Origin: Streptomyces sp. col6
GTDB taxonomy: Bacteria; Actinomycetota; Actinomycetes; Streptomycetales; Streptomycetaceae
DNA: 55,990 nucleotides
Assembly: GCF_008042035.1 (NCBI RefSeq)
Contig: NZ_RDBL01000027.1
Span: 1 to 55,990 of the forward strand
Reading direction: 5' to 3'
Under the pieces are notes generated by a model. That model was given only the letters and a program-made list of their open reading frames with translations. It did no database searches and was not told where the DNA came from. The translations under genes were made by a program, and so were the position numbers. Below are positions 8,832 to 17,237 of the stretch, one piece after another. Position 1 is the first letter of the stretch. Every line of letters starts with the position of its first letter.

Positions 8832-9254
8832 ATGCGAACCGTGTTCGTGTTTCCTACAGGTGAGCGAGCTGAGACCGTTGCCTCGCTCGATCGGTACCTG
8901 CCCAAGCAGCGCAATCCGTGGACTCTGGACGGCAACCTCTACATCGACATCGAAGATGAGCAGACCGGCTACCTCTTCTCCGACTGGGATCCCGAGGATG
9001 TGGCGATCCTCGAAGCGGCCGTCGGACATCACCCCACTTGGGCGGTGCAGATCGACATCTCCGGGCGGATCGACGGCACCACAGAGGTTCACCGAATGAT
9101 CGCGCTGCTGCTTGAGCATGGAGGCGTGGCAACGGACGACTACACCCCCCACCCTTGGACCTTGCCGGAAATCCTGTCTGGAGCGGTGGACGGCCTGCGG
9201 TTCTTCGACTTCCGCGGCTACCGCGAACTCACCCGCGAAGACGAGCGTTTCTGA
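8832..9254 (+). CDS. Hypothetical acidic protein (140 aa)
   Basis: Complete small gene beginning MRTVFVFPTGERAETVASLD and ending RGYRELTREDERF. It is acidic, has no signal peptide or membrane segment, and is rich in aromatic and Asp/Glu residues (DIEDEQTGYLFSDWDPEDVA; PHPWTLPEILSGAVDGLRFF). This composition resembles small immunity-type proteins such as those of polymorphic toxin systems, but I recognise no named family. It stands alone between two mobile elements: the ISAzo13-like element ends about 390 bases upstream and the IS701-like element starts 87 bases downstream. No clear ribosome site is visible before the ATG. Confidence 0.65.
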   Translation: MRTVFVFPTGERAETVASLDRYLPKQRNPWTLDGNLYIDIEDEQTGYLFSDWDPEDVAILEAAVGHHPTWAVQIDISGRIDGTTEVHRMIALLLEHGGVATDDYTPHPWTLPEILSGAVDGLRFFDFRGYRELTREDERF

Positions 9255-9912
9255 CTCGATCACCTCACCAGCGCAAGTTCAGAGAAGCCTGCGTTCGATG
9301 TCCGATGCTCCGCGTCGACCCACCTCAGCAGCGACGCCTAACTTGATCTTTAACCTGTGCGGCGCGGACGTGGGGTCGTCGACTTCTTCGTTCGTCGCTT
9401 TGTGGAGCCGGGTTTCCGACGGTGTGCACGTCGTAGCGTGCGGTGGGCTGGCTGTTCTTGCGGCCGGGCGGCCGTCCTGGACCGGGCTGCGTCCATTTCG
9501 GTGCTCCGGCTGGGCAGGCGGCCTTCGGGCGGAGGTGCCGAAAGTCGCGGCGGACTCGTGCGGGGGTGAGTTTGTCGGGCGGAGTCGGCTTCTCCCACGG
9601 CCGGCGGAGGTCTGCCGCCAGTGGGCGGGAGAGTCGGAGCTGGGTGAAAACTGCGAGGATCAGCCAGGTCCAGCGGTCTGCGGCTTCAGGGATGCGGATC
9701 TTCGGGCAGGTCCAGCCCAGGGTCTGCTCGAACAGACGGAAGGTGTGCTCGATATCGAATCGCCGCAGAAACGCCTGCCACAGACGGTCGACCTGGACCA
9801 TGGTGGCGTCGGTGCCTGACCACCACAGCCAGACCGGCTTGGGTGTCGCGCCGCTGGGCAGGTGCTCGACCTGCAGGCGGATCACCGTGCCTTCGATGAT
9901 CGGCAGCGCGCC

Positions 9913-10585
9913 TAGGCAGTTTCGTTTGGATCAGCCGATCGCTGGTTCAGGTGTGCCGTTGACCGACGCGCAGTGGGCGCGGATTGAGCCATTACTTCCG
10001 GACCGGACGCCGAAGCGGGGTGGCCGGTGGCGGAATCACCGTGAGGTGATCGATGCCATCGCCTTCAAGTTCCAGAGTGGATCGCAGTGGGTCCACCTTC
10101 CGGAGAAGTACGCCAACTGGCGCGGCGTCTACAACCGGCTGCGGATGTGGTCCGTCGACGGAACGTGGGAGCGGGTGTTCACCACGCTGATGGCTCAGGC
10201 CGACGCGGAGGAGAACCTGAACTGGGCGGTCTCGGTGGACTCCACGATCGTGCGGGCGCACCAGCATGCGGCTGGGGCCCGCAAAAAGGGGCACCAGTTG
10301 ACGAACCTGCCGACCACGCCATCGGGCGGTCCCGTGGGGGGCTGACCACGAAGATTCACCTCGCAGCCGATGGACACTGTCGGCCTCTCGCCTTCGTTCT
10401 TACCGCCGGACAAGCCGGCGACGCGCCCGCGTTCTCCGACGTAATGGCCCGAGTGCGCGTTCCCCGACGCCGTGGACGGCCCCGGACCAGGCCGGACGTG
10501 GTTCTGGCGGATAAGGCGTACTCCTCCCGTGCGATTCGCGAGCACCTCCGCAAGCGTGGCATCCGGGCAGTGATCCCTACCCCGG
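9913..10585. mobile_element. Truncated IS5-like element nested in the IS701-like transposase
   Basis: Sequence foreign to the host transposase. Its left edge (about 9913, after CGCGCCTAG) precedes the IS5-type transposase start; its right edge falls at about 10585, in the middle of the transposase, so the right terminal repeat and the 3' third are missing. An exact right junction is not resolvable by eye. Confidence 0.7.
9953..10585 (+). pseudogene. IS5-family (IS427-like) transposase, 3' truncated
   Basis: GTG 9953 begins VPLTDAQWARIEPLLPDR, continues RWRNHREVIDAIAFKF, SQWVHLPEKYANWRGVYNR and the first Asp in WAVSVDSTIVRAHQHAAGA. Near 10320 the frame changes into RGGLTTKIHLAADGHCRPLA, then DVVLADKAYSSRAIREHL with the second Asp, and stops matching after AVIPTPA. 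The two-frame arrangement is normal for this IS group (orfA and orfB joined by frameshifting), but the catalytic Glu region is missing, so the protein cannot be active. Confidence 0.85.
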
Positions 10586-11626
10586 CAGCTGGGCGGTCCA
10601 GGCCGAGCGGTGGGTCAGTCTCGGGTGGAGCCGGTCCCATGCCCGTGCGACGGCGGTGCCGTAGAGACGTGTCGCGGTCACTGTCTGTGCGTCGGGAGTG
10701 TTCCAGGAGTCCGGGTCACCGAAGACGAACTCCCCGCCGTGGCGTGGTGGCCGGCCGCGGACACCGGGCTCACGCGAGGGGACGGCGCGTCGCAGGACGC
10801 GGTCCGAGCGCATTCGGCCCAGCACCTGCACCGGAAGATCCTTCAGGAGGAAGGCCAGGCGGGGAACGCCGTAGCCGGCGTCCACGACGATGAGGATCTC
10901 GCAATCGCCCTCCGTCCACTGCCTGGCATCGATCAGCCGCTCGACGAGCTCGCGTGCCTGCCTGGCGGTGACGGTAGCGGCGTCGTCACCCGGCGCCAGA
11001 CGTAGTGCGTCCAGCGGCGCGGTCCAGGAATTGCGGCCCGTCTCAAGTGCGCAGATCACCGAGTAGGGCCAGCCGGGAACGAGAATGTGCTGGTCCTTGC
11101 CCCGGCCGTAGGTGTGGCACAGGATCCGCTGCGGTGAGGTGTGCGCGCTGGGCCGCAGCCAGCAGGTGAGGTCGGCGGCCAGGACCAGTCGTCCGTCCGC
11201 CGTCCGCGGCAGAGGCACCGTGGCCAGGGCCCGTCGCAGTCGGGCCACATCGACCCGGCCTGCGGACAGGGCGTCGTAGAGCCCGCCGTGCCCGCGTCGG
11301 TGTTCACCGACCAGCGACAGTTCCACCAGCGACCGGACCGGACCGTCCGCGCACAACACCGCGTCTGCGAGTTCGAACAGCGCGTCCGCACGCCGGGTCA
11401 GGCAGGAATAGAACTCACCCCGGAAGCGTGACAGTCCCGCAAACGGATCCTGCCGGACGACGTGATGCGACAGACTCATCCTCACGGCCTTCGTGCTGAG
11501 CTTGTGTGTTCCTTGGTCGGATCACATGCTCAGCCGAAGGTCGGCTGCTCGTACGGCACTTACCAGCCCGAGTGATCAAGTACGACGAACTGTTCGACCT
11601 ACGAGGTTCGCGATTGAGACACTGGG

Positions 11627-12211
11627 CTACTCGGAGCGCCACCAGCCCTGTCCGAGGTGCCAGTCCCTCACCCAGTCTAGGAAGCCGACTCCAAGTTCTC
11701 CGGAAGAAGAATAGGGTGTGGCGCATCCGTCCCTGAGCCACCACACCTTGCCGCGCTGCGGGCCAGTCACCACCAACGTCCAGTAGTCGCCGGATTGATC
11801 ACTGCCCAGCAGCACGGAGCCGTGCTGGTAGATCTCGTGCAGCAGCCCCGAGTGGAGGGCGTGGTCGTAGTACTCGTACTCCCACTGCCACTCCTCTACA
11901 AGCGGGAAAGGCCGGTCGAGCTTGCGTAGGGCGGTGCCGTCGAACGGCTGAGGACTCATCCAACAGTCAGCTTCCCAACTGACCCAGCTGTCGGACTTTG
12001 CTCCCAGGGGCAAAAGACCGCCCTCGTACATGGGGCCCTCGTTCGTTCCGTTCGCAATCTCGGCCACGAAGGTGCGATACGGCTCCGGCAACACGACCCG
12101 TTCCTGGTCCTCCCACGATCGAAGCCCCTCCCAGCCCAGCGGCCGTCGACGGGTCTCTGCCACGAAGGCATCACTTAGCAGGGCTATCGCACTCGAGATC
12201 GCATCTTCCAC
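11627..12211 (-). CDS. SMI1/KNR4 (SUKH) family protein inside the IS701-like element
   Basis: Complete 194-residue gene starting MEDAISSAIALLSDAFVAET. The SUKH fold signatures are visible: WEDQERVVLPEPYRTFVAEI with the conserved LP..Y..F..E pattern, a glycine-rich LLPLGAKSDSW segment, and the C-terminal strand set GSVLLGSDQSGDYWTLVVTG followed by GQVW-type QRGKVWWLRDG and FLDWVRDWHLGQ. SUKH proteins in bacteria mostly neutralise toxins from contact-dependent or polymorphic systems; no toxin gene is adjacent. It lies between the right terminal repeat and the start of the transposase, on the same strand, and so travels with the element if the CTAA duplication is real. It is related in motif order to the SUKH gene at 33828. 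Confidence 0.85.
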   Translation of the reverse strand: MEDAISSAIALLSDAFVAETRRRPLGWEGLRSWEDQERVVLPEPYRTFVAEIANGTNEGPMYEGGLLPLGAKSDSWVSWEADCWMSPQPFDGTALRKLDRPFPLVEEWQWEYEYYDHALHSGLLHEIYQHGSVLLGSDQSGDYWTLVVTGPQRGKVWWLRDGCATPYSSSGELGVGFLDWVRDWHLGQGWWRSE

Positions 12212-12280
12212 GCCCCACAGATATCACCAGCAACCGACATAAGGTCCTGAGCACAGCGCAGTAGGTTAAAGATCAAGCTA

Positions 12281-12430
12281 AAGGCTGTCCCGTAACTCAG
12301 AATCAGGGTCGGCGGGTCACCGCAGACAGTTCGGCTTGTCCAGTACGCCCGACTCGCGGCTCTGACTGGAGCCGGGCCAAGCGGGTAAGAACGACACTGG
12401 TAGGCGGTAGTGGAGGTACGGGACAGCCCC
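12281..12430. repeat. 150-bp MITE-like element with IS5-type ends
   Basis: Perfect 12-bp inverted repeats GGCTGTCCCGTA at 12283-12294 and its complement TACGGGACAGCC at 12417-12428 bound a non-coding core. The ends match those typical of IS5-family elements, and a similar end occurs at 32702. CTA lies just outside both ends. The core holds no open frame of note. Confidence 0.6.
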
Positions 12431-12567
12431 TAGAAGAGATCAACCGCAACCTCGGTGACCGCATCGAGGAAGCCCGCGCCAACGGCTGACTCGGCGAGGT
12501 CCACGGACTCCAGATCACCCTGGACGCCGCTCGAAACAAGCTCGCCTCGCTCGACCGCCTCACCCGG
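12430..12567 (+). pseudogene. Fragment of a tyrosine-recombinase-like C-terminus
   Basis: Directly after the MITE-like repeat a plus-strand frame reads LEEINRNLGDRIEEARANG, TGA where Trp is expected, then LGEVHGLQITLDAARNKLA and SLDRLTR. This coiled-coil tail resembles the C-terminal end of actinobacterial site-specific integrases. The 5' part of the gene is absent. Confidence 0.5.
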
Positions 12568-12966
12568 CACAGAGCCCACGACATCGCTGTAGTAAACCGC
12601 GGCTGCCGCGGCGGGGGTCAACCTGTCGTCCCCGATCAGCCACTCGTATACATCGGAAAGCGCCCCATAACCAGCCACCGCGATAACCTCCATCACTCGA
12701 CGACACGCGGGCGGGACCGCGCTGCGACTCGGACCTTGCGCCTCGCACTGTTCCAGGCCGTGTCAGCGAAGCATTGAGCAGGACCTAACCACCTCCGGCC
12801 GCTGAGACTTCACCGGATTTCATGGGAAACCGCGGCAGGCCGCACCGACGTAGGTCCCCACTTCACCAGCGCCCCATCGGCCACGATGGGGACAACGAAC
12901 CCTTCTCAAGCTGCGGTGCCTGACCAGGACCTCACGGCTGCCGGGCCCGCCCCGCGTGTCGGCGGC
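12568..12966. other. Non-coding stretch of about 400 bases
   Basis: No supported gene on either strand; probably degraded element sequence. Confidence 0.4.
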
Positions 12967-13385
12967 TCATGACCGACTACGCATCAGCGCGAGCCGGTTG
13001 CCGTACGCCTGCACCGCCGACTTGAGCTTGCCGGTGGAGCCCGAGGTGAAGTGCGGTACGGCGATGTGGCCCTCGTCGCACTCCGTGTCGACGAGTTCCG
13101 GCTCGGCGTCCGCGAGGGCCTCGGCATAGCCGGGCCGAGATCGCTCGGGCCGTCATAGCCGAGAACGGTCTTCACCCCCGTGCCGGGCACCGCCACGCGG
13201 ACGATGTCCAGAGGCGCGGCATCCGTCAGGAGGACAGACGCGTCGGACTCGGCGAGCAGAGAAGCCACCTCGGCGGCACCGAGCCTGGCGTTGACCGACA
13301 CCAGAGCCGGGCCGGTCTTGAAGAGGGCCACCTCCGTGACGACGAGTTCGGCCCGGTTGGCCGCGCGGTCGCCCCGGGTTCGCAC
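12967..13385 (-). pseudogene. Fragment of an AMP-forming acyl-CoA ligase
   Basis: Reads GDRAANRAELVVTEVALFKT, ALVSVNARLGAAEVASLLAE and TVLGYDG, then changes frame near 13135 to YAEALADAEPELVDTE and the adenylate-forming P-loop motif FTSGSTGKLKSAV, ending YGNRLALMRSRS. This corresponds to roughly residues 50-190 of a 500-residue fatty-acyl-CoA or long-chain ligase. Both ends and the frame are broken. Confidence 0.75.
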
Positions 13386-13582
13386 CGGCGCGAGGGCGAG
13401 ATCGATGGGCGTCGGTAGGGGGTTTTGGAGGTGCGCGATCAGAGCGTCGCTGTCGTGGAGAGTAGTGGGTGAGGGTGACGCCGCCTCAGTTACGTGAGCT
13501 CCTGAGTAGCAGCAGCAGGAACTTTCCGGTGAGGCGTTTCGTTGCCCCTGAGCTCATCCACGTTGCTACCTTTGGGAGTCTC

Positions 13583-14263
13583 GTGCCCGAAACCACGCCC
13601 GCCGCCTCCACTTTTGCCTCCGCACTCCCGACGCCCAGCGCGCAGGCGGAACGACTCATCGAACTGGGGGTGCACGAGCTGGCACGGCTACCTGCCACCG
13701 AGCTTCGCACCTTCGCGGCAGCCGCCGAAACCCACACCAGCGACGAAGACGTTCTACTCGCCCTTCACCCGGACCACGCACCCGCCTCCGCCCTGGCGCC
13801 GCTGCTCCGCCGTGACGGCAAGGAGGGCTTTGTCGTCACCGACATGGCGGACGTCGACCGCTTCGCCCCACTCGAGACGCTTGCGCTGCCCGGCACTCCG
13901 CTCTACCTCCTCACCGGCCTCGACCGTGGCGACCAGATGGCCAACTGGAGCCCGGAAGAGGCGCTCCCCGCCATCACCGCAGGTGCCCGAACCCCCTTGC
14001 TGCTCACCGAAGGCATCCATTGGGTGCTGCAGCAGCCGACCGTCCTCGAACGCAACCACTGCTTCATGACCATCGGCGCTCGCCTGCGCAAAGACAACGG
14101 CGCACTCGACGCCCGCACGCCGGCACTCTGGATCAGCAACGGCACCGGCCGCGATGGCCGCGAGCGCCGCAACGCCCCGAAGGTCGGCTGGTGCTGGGCG
14201 AACAACCGACACACCTGGCTGGGCATCGCTTCCACGACGGGCCGCAGAACCCACAACCCGTAG
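13583..14263 (+). CDS. DUF5701 family protein
   Basis: About 226 residues; GTG 13583 has GGGAG upstream and gives the start VPETTPAASTFASALPTP, which fits the family better than upstream starts. Diagnostic segments: LGVHELARLPATELRTFAAA, LALHPDHAPASALAPLLRRD, LYLLTGLDRGDQMANWSPEE, LTEGIHWVLQQPTVLERNHC and the C-terminal block NAPKVGWCWANNRHTWLGIA. The family is conserved in actinomycetes and has no established biochemical function that I know. No membrane segment or signal peptide. Its neighbours are an acyl-CoA ligase fragment upstream and an IS5 transposase fragment downstream, so genomic context gives no hint. Confidence 0.85.
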   Translation: MPETTPAASTFASALPTPSAQAERLIELGVHELARLPATELRTFAAAAETHTSDEDVLLALHPDHAPASALAPLLRRDGKEGFVVTDMADVDRFAPLETLALPGTPLYLLTGLDRGDQMANWSPEEALPAITAGARTPLLLTEGIHWVLQQPTVLERNHCFMTIGARLRKDNGALDARTPALWISNGTGRDGRERRNAPKVGWCWANNRHTWLGIASTTGRRTHNP

Positions 14264-14489
14264 AAGTACCTCGCAACCCCGGAGCGCGCGGTGGTCGGTG
14301 CCGGAGCTCCACACGGTGGAGGCGCGAGGGCTGCACGGTTCAAGGGGGACCGCTGCCGGCCGGCTCCACGTTGAGGGCTCCGGTCGTGGCCTGTGTGGCA
14401 TGTCGGTAACAGTCGCGAGGAGCATGATGTTGCCCTGTAGCCGCAACGGCTGCCGGGCCCGGCAGGACTCCGGTGCGAAGGCCGCAGTC

Positions 14490-14751
14490 GGCACCACTCC
14501 CACGGTGATCCCCGACGTCGGCTACCGCGGCACCGGGCCTGACCATCCCGCACTACCGCCGGCACAAGAACGAAGAACTACCAGCCTGCAAGGAGGACCA
14601 CAACGCCTCCCAACGCATGATCCGCGCCCGCGTCGAGCACACCCTCGCCCACGTGAAAAGCTGGAAGATCCTGCGCGACTGCCGACTCAAAGGCGACGGC
14701 GTCCACACGCCATGCTCGGCATGGCACGCCTTCACAACCTCACTGGATGAT
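14490..14751 (+). pseudogene. IS5-type transposase C-terminal fragment
   Basis: Shows VGTTPTVIPDVGYRGTG in one frame, then in others HKNEELPACKEDHNAS, QRMIRARVEHTLAHVKSWKI, LRDCRLKGDGVH and finally AMLGMARLHNLTG before the stop. The catalytic Glu of the IS5 DDE domain is the one in ARVEHTLA. At least two frame changes. A related tail lies inverted at 32702-32833. Confidence 0.75.
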
Positions 14752-14805
14752 GCCGGAGGTCATTCACGGGATACAACGTCGAGCGGCCCGGAACGGCAGG
14801 ACGGC

Positions 14806-15093
14806 TCAGCAGGTGCGGCCGGTGTACCAGGCGCCGTCGATGTCGGAGCTGGAGCCGAGCCAGGTCACGCCAGGCACCACGCACCGTTCACTGTTGGGCC
14901 CCCAGTCGTCGACCTCGATGACGATGTGCGAGCCGTCCGAGGTGCAGTGGTTGTAGTAGGCGTCGGAGGCGGTCTCGTAAAAGCCGCAGGGATTGGCCGC
15001 CGCAGGACCGGCGCTCAGGGTGACGGCGCCGACAGAGGCCAGGGCCAGCGCGAGGGAGGCAAGGAAGCTGTTCACGACACGACGAGTTGACAA
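14806..15093 (-). CDS. Secreted DUF6355 family protein
   Basis: 95-residue precursor. TTG 15093 is preferred because ACGGAG sits six bases upstream and a standard signal peptide follows (STRRVVNSFLASLALALASV, then AGPAAANP as cleavage region). The mature 60 residues carry four Cys (NPCGFYETASDAYYNHCTSD, SERCVVPG, WYTGRTC), the arrangement I associate with DUF6355, which database annotation often labels a natural-product-biosynthesis protein without proof. Probably a small disulfide-stabilised exoprotein. It is transcribed away from the HIT gene; the two starts are about 60 bases apart and share an upstream region. Confidence 0.8.
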   Translation of the reverse strand: MSTRRVVNSFLASLALALASVGAVTLSAGPAAANPCGFYETASDAYYNHCTSDGSHIVIEVDDWGPNSERCVVPGVTWLGSSSDIDGAWYTGRTC

Positions 15094-15156
15094 GGCGAGC
15101 TCCGTTCAGTAGGGGGATCGTCGACCGAACTGCTGCCGTTCGTCGATCCGCTGACA

Positions 15157-15624
15157 ATGCGAGGCCCAGGCTCACAGCTGCGGGAAGCCGTTTTGATCAA
15201 CGAAGGCCCCCATTCACCCGGCGAATCGATTCACTGCTGCGCCGATCAGTTGATCTCTGCTGGTTCACGGACGGCGTCACTGGACGGCTGCACGTGGCGC
15301 GGCCGGGCGGACCCGGCGACCGTGGTCCGCGAGTGGCCCGATGACGTCCTCGCGATCCGCCCCTGCTCCGGCGGGGTGAACGCGGGGCATGTCCTGGTGC
15401 TGCTCCGCGTCCACATTGCCGACGCCGGGGCCGACCTCGAGGTCACCGCCTCGGTCATGCGCCGCGCCGCTGAGCTGATGGCCGAGCACCCCGCCGCGAG
15501 TTTGATCACCAGCAAGGAGAGCCCGGCGACACAGACCGTCGTCCATCTGCACATCCACGTGCTTCCCCGCACCGACGGCGACGCGCTGCCACTGCCCTGG
15601 ACCCCGCAAGCACGTTGCTACTGA
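15157..15624 (+). CDS. HIT-domain protein, N-terminus doubtful
   Basis: Histidine-triad proteins bind or hydrolyse nucleotides. The triad is clear at the C-terminus (VVHLHIHVLPRTDGD, HxHxHxx), preceded by ADPATVVREWPDDVLAIRP, GGVNAGHVLVLLRVHIADAG and ASVMRRAAELMAEHPAA. The usual N-terminal zinc pair CxxC is reduced to CTWRGR, so the second Cys is missing. The first 45 residues from ATG 15157 do not look native and no good ribosome site precedes any start; the gene may have lost its original 5' end. A second HIT protein occurs at 53520. Confidence 0.65.
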   Translation: MRGPGSQLREAVLINEGPHSPGESIHCCADQLISAGSRTASLDGCTWRGRADPATVVREWPDDVLAIRPCSGGVNAGHVLVLLRVHIADAGADLEVTASVMRRAAELMAEHPAASLITSKESPATQTVVHLHIHVLPRTDGDALPLPWTPQARCY

Positions 15625-15629
15625 ACGGG

Positions 15630-15790
15630 TCCCGGTGCGACGGGTTTCCGGAACCCGTGACGCTGCGCCGCACCTCGCTGTTCGCCTCCGCGCTCATCAC
15701 CGGGGGCGTCGGACCCTGGATGCCGTACCAGATGTTCGGCTGCGCCTTCGTCGGCATGCTCGCCGGCCCCGCCGTGCTTACGACGTTCCG
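15630..15790 (+). pseudogene. Fragment of an ECF-transporter S component
   Basis: A hydrophobic stretch FASALITGGVGPWMPYQMFG then CAFVGMLAGP resembles the conserved end of a substrate-binding S component of ECF vitamin transporters (GVGPW.P.QM). Flanking sequence is not coherent; only about 50 codons survive. Confidence 0.45.
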
Positions 15791-15921
15791 CCGCGCCGCC
15801 CGCCGCGCCCCGGCCCGCTTCACCCCAACTTCCGTCGGTGGACGGTCCCGTCCTGCCACGTTGACCGCGCGCCAGCCGGGAGCCAGCACACTCAGCGTCG
15901 CCGAATCGAAGACTTCTCCCG

Positions 15922-16154
15922 TCAGGCGGAAGCGACTGTGTCGAGCCGGCCCTCCTTCGCCTCGGTGACGAGGTCGGCGAACTGAGCCGTACTCATCTGT
16001 ACGTGCTGGCCGAAGTCGTCGGTGATGACGACGCGGCGGTCCTCGCTCGCGGTGGGGTCGACGTAGAGCTGGGGGCAGCCGCAGCGCAGTTCCCGCAGAA
16101 CGTGGCGAGGGGTTCGAGTGAGCTGAGGTCGAGGGCCTGCTTGTCGGATGACAT
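15922..16154 (-). pseudogene. Small Cys-containing hypothetical gene with one frameshift
   Basis: ATG 16154 with GGAAGGTG upstream starts MSSDKQALDLSSLEPLATFC-GN-C; after CGNC the frame must change by one base to continue CGCPQLYVDPTASEDRRVVI and DDFGQHVQMSTAQFADLVTE to the stop at 15922. The total, 233 bases, is not a multiple of three. The join lies in a GC-repeat (CTGCGCTGCGGCTGC), a place prone to sequencing error, so the gene may be intact in reality. No family name known; a Cys-rich C..C....C.C pattern suggests metal binding. Confidence 0.5.
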
Positions 16155-16327
16155 CGGGTGCACCTTCCGTCGGGGCGGCCTTCTGCGCGGCGGCCTTGGA
16201 CAGGGCGGACATACCCACACACGGGCGGTGCCAGACAGACGGGGCGCTTGTGTCATCCCTCCGCGTAACGGGGGAACTGCGGACAGTTCGCATCCGACTA
16301 TCGGAGGGGGTGCGTCTTCGCTCCCGT

Positions 16328-16366
16328 GGTGCCGGGGCCTGCCCATACAGAGGCGGCCCCGGCACC
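16328..16366 (-). terminator. Hairpin terminator after the ECF sigma gene
   Basis: Perfect 12-bp stem GGTGCCGGGGCC / GGCCCCGGCACC with a 15-base loop, ending five bases beyond the sigma-factor stop. No U-tract, as usual in high-GC genomes. Confidence 0.65.
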
Positions 16367-16370
16367 TGCG

Positions 16371-17000
16371 TCAGGCGGCCCGAGTGAGCGGCTCCGGTTC
16401 ACCGCCTTGCAGTTGTGCGGTCAGGACGGTGCGTGCGCGGGCGACCCGGGAGCGGACGGTGCCGACCGGGCATCCCGTCAGACGGGCGGCCTCGGCATAG
16501 GAAAGCCCGAGCATCTGCGTGAGGACGAATGCCTGCCGGCGTTCACGGGGAAGTGCTGCCAGGAGTTGTTGGAGGGCGACGCCGTCCTCGAATCCGGGCA
16601 GTCCGGTCGGCTGAGCGCGCTCGACGGTCGCGCACCAGTCGTCGGTATCCGCGAGCAGCGGGCGTGCCGCGGCCCGGCGGAAGTCGTCGACGACGGCGCG
16701 GCGGGCGATGGTCAGGAGCCAGGTGCGGGCCGAGGAGCGGCCTTCGAAGCGGTGCAGCGTACGCAGCGCTCGCAGGAACGTGTCCTGCGCTAGGTCCTCC
16801 GCCGACTGCGGGTCGGCGGAGAGGTGGGCGACGTACCGCACGACATCGCGGTGCAGACACCGGATGAAGGCGTCGGCGGCCTCACGGTCCCCGCTTCGGG
16901 CTGCCAGCGCCCAGGCGGTCGCGACGGCGTCGTCGGCCGTTCTGTCGCGTGGGACGGAGGCGCGCTGTGGCGCGCGCGGGATGGGCAGGGTGGTGTTCAT
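16371..17000 (-). CDS. ECF-type RNA polymerase sigma factor
   Basis: 209 residues, ATG 17000 with GAAGGA upstream. Region 2 reads FIRCLHRDVVRYVAHLSADP, AEDLAQDTFLRALRTLHRFE and ARTWLLTIARRAVVDDFRRA; region 4 reads PRERRQAFVLTQMLGLSYAE then GCPVGTVRSRVARARTVL. A linker of about 45 residues lies between. It should direct polymerase to a dedicated set of promoters, and its position at the end of the copper block suggests control of, or by, envelope or metal stress. No anti-sigma gene is adjacent, though the small Cys-containing gene just downstream on the same strand could play that role; this is speculation. The preceding gene on the same strand ends 238 bases upstream. Confidence 0.9.
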   Translation of the reverse strand: MNTTLPIPRAPQRASVPRDRTADDAVATAWALAARSGDREAADAFIRCLHRDVVRYVAHLSADPQSAEDLAQDTFLRALRTLHRFEGRSSARTWLLTIARRAVVDDFRRAAARPLLADTDDWCATVERAQPTGLPGFEDGVALQQLLAALPRERRQAFVLTQMLGLSYAEAARLTGCPVGTVRSRVARARTVLTAQLQGGEPEPLTRAA

Positions 17001-17237
17001 CGCCAGGGATGTCCTTCACGGATCGGTCCGGCGCCGGACGTCCGGTCCGCGCGCACGCCGCAGCTGAGGCGTGAGGCAGCGCTGACGGAACGGTCCGGGT
17101 TTCCGGTGAATGGGGCGCCCGGTCCCTACGGGGCCGGGTGTGCCGGAGGACTTCCGCCGCATGCGGATGCGGCTGGGCGCCGGTCGGCGACCGGTCGCAA
17201 GCCTGCTTCTACGTCCTCCGGAATGCCTGCCGCGTCC

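Larger units (their letters stand above)
9325..11485 (-). pseudogene. IS701-like (NF041680-type) transposase interrupted by an IS5-like insert
   Basis: The N-terminal part runs from 11485 to about 10586 (LSRFRGEFYSCLTRRADALF, LAADLTCWLRP, CHTYGRGKDQHILVPGWPYS, VVDAGYGVPRLAFLLKDLP, then THRSAWTAQLP). The C-terminal part resumes at about 9912 (LPIIEGTVIRLQVEHLPSG, RRFDIEHTFRLFEQTLGWT, RWTWLILAVFTQLRLSRPLA). The two halves join neatly if 9912-10586 is removed, so the insert split a once intact transposase of about 480 residues. DDE residues are suggested by AADLT, VVDAGY and DIEHTFR. The extreme C-terminus changes frame near 9420; in the other frame the stop TAA is contained in the terminal repeat itself. 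Confidence 0.85.
9342..12277. mobile_element. IS701-like element carrying a SUKH passenger gene, flanked by CTAA
   Basis: Terminal inverted repeats CTTGATCTTTAACCT (9342-9356) and AGGTTAAAGATCAAG (12263-12277) are perfect over 15 bases. Immediately outside, CTAA occurs at 9338-9341 and again at 12278-12281, a 4-bp direct repeat that fits the YTAR duplication described for IS701-family elements. Inside are the split transposase and, between it and the right end, the SUKH gene at 11627-12211. The unit is therefore best read as one 2936-bp element (about 2.26 kb without the nested insert), longer than a simple IS because of the passenger. Confidence 0.75.

Noticed and set aside
12430..12696. 88-codon minus-strand frame (MMEVIAVAGYGALSDVYEWL)
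   Set aside because: The opposite strand carries a recognisable recombinase tail in the same place; the minus frame has no ribosome site.
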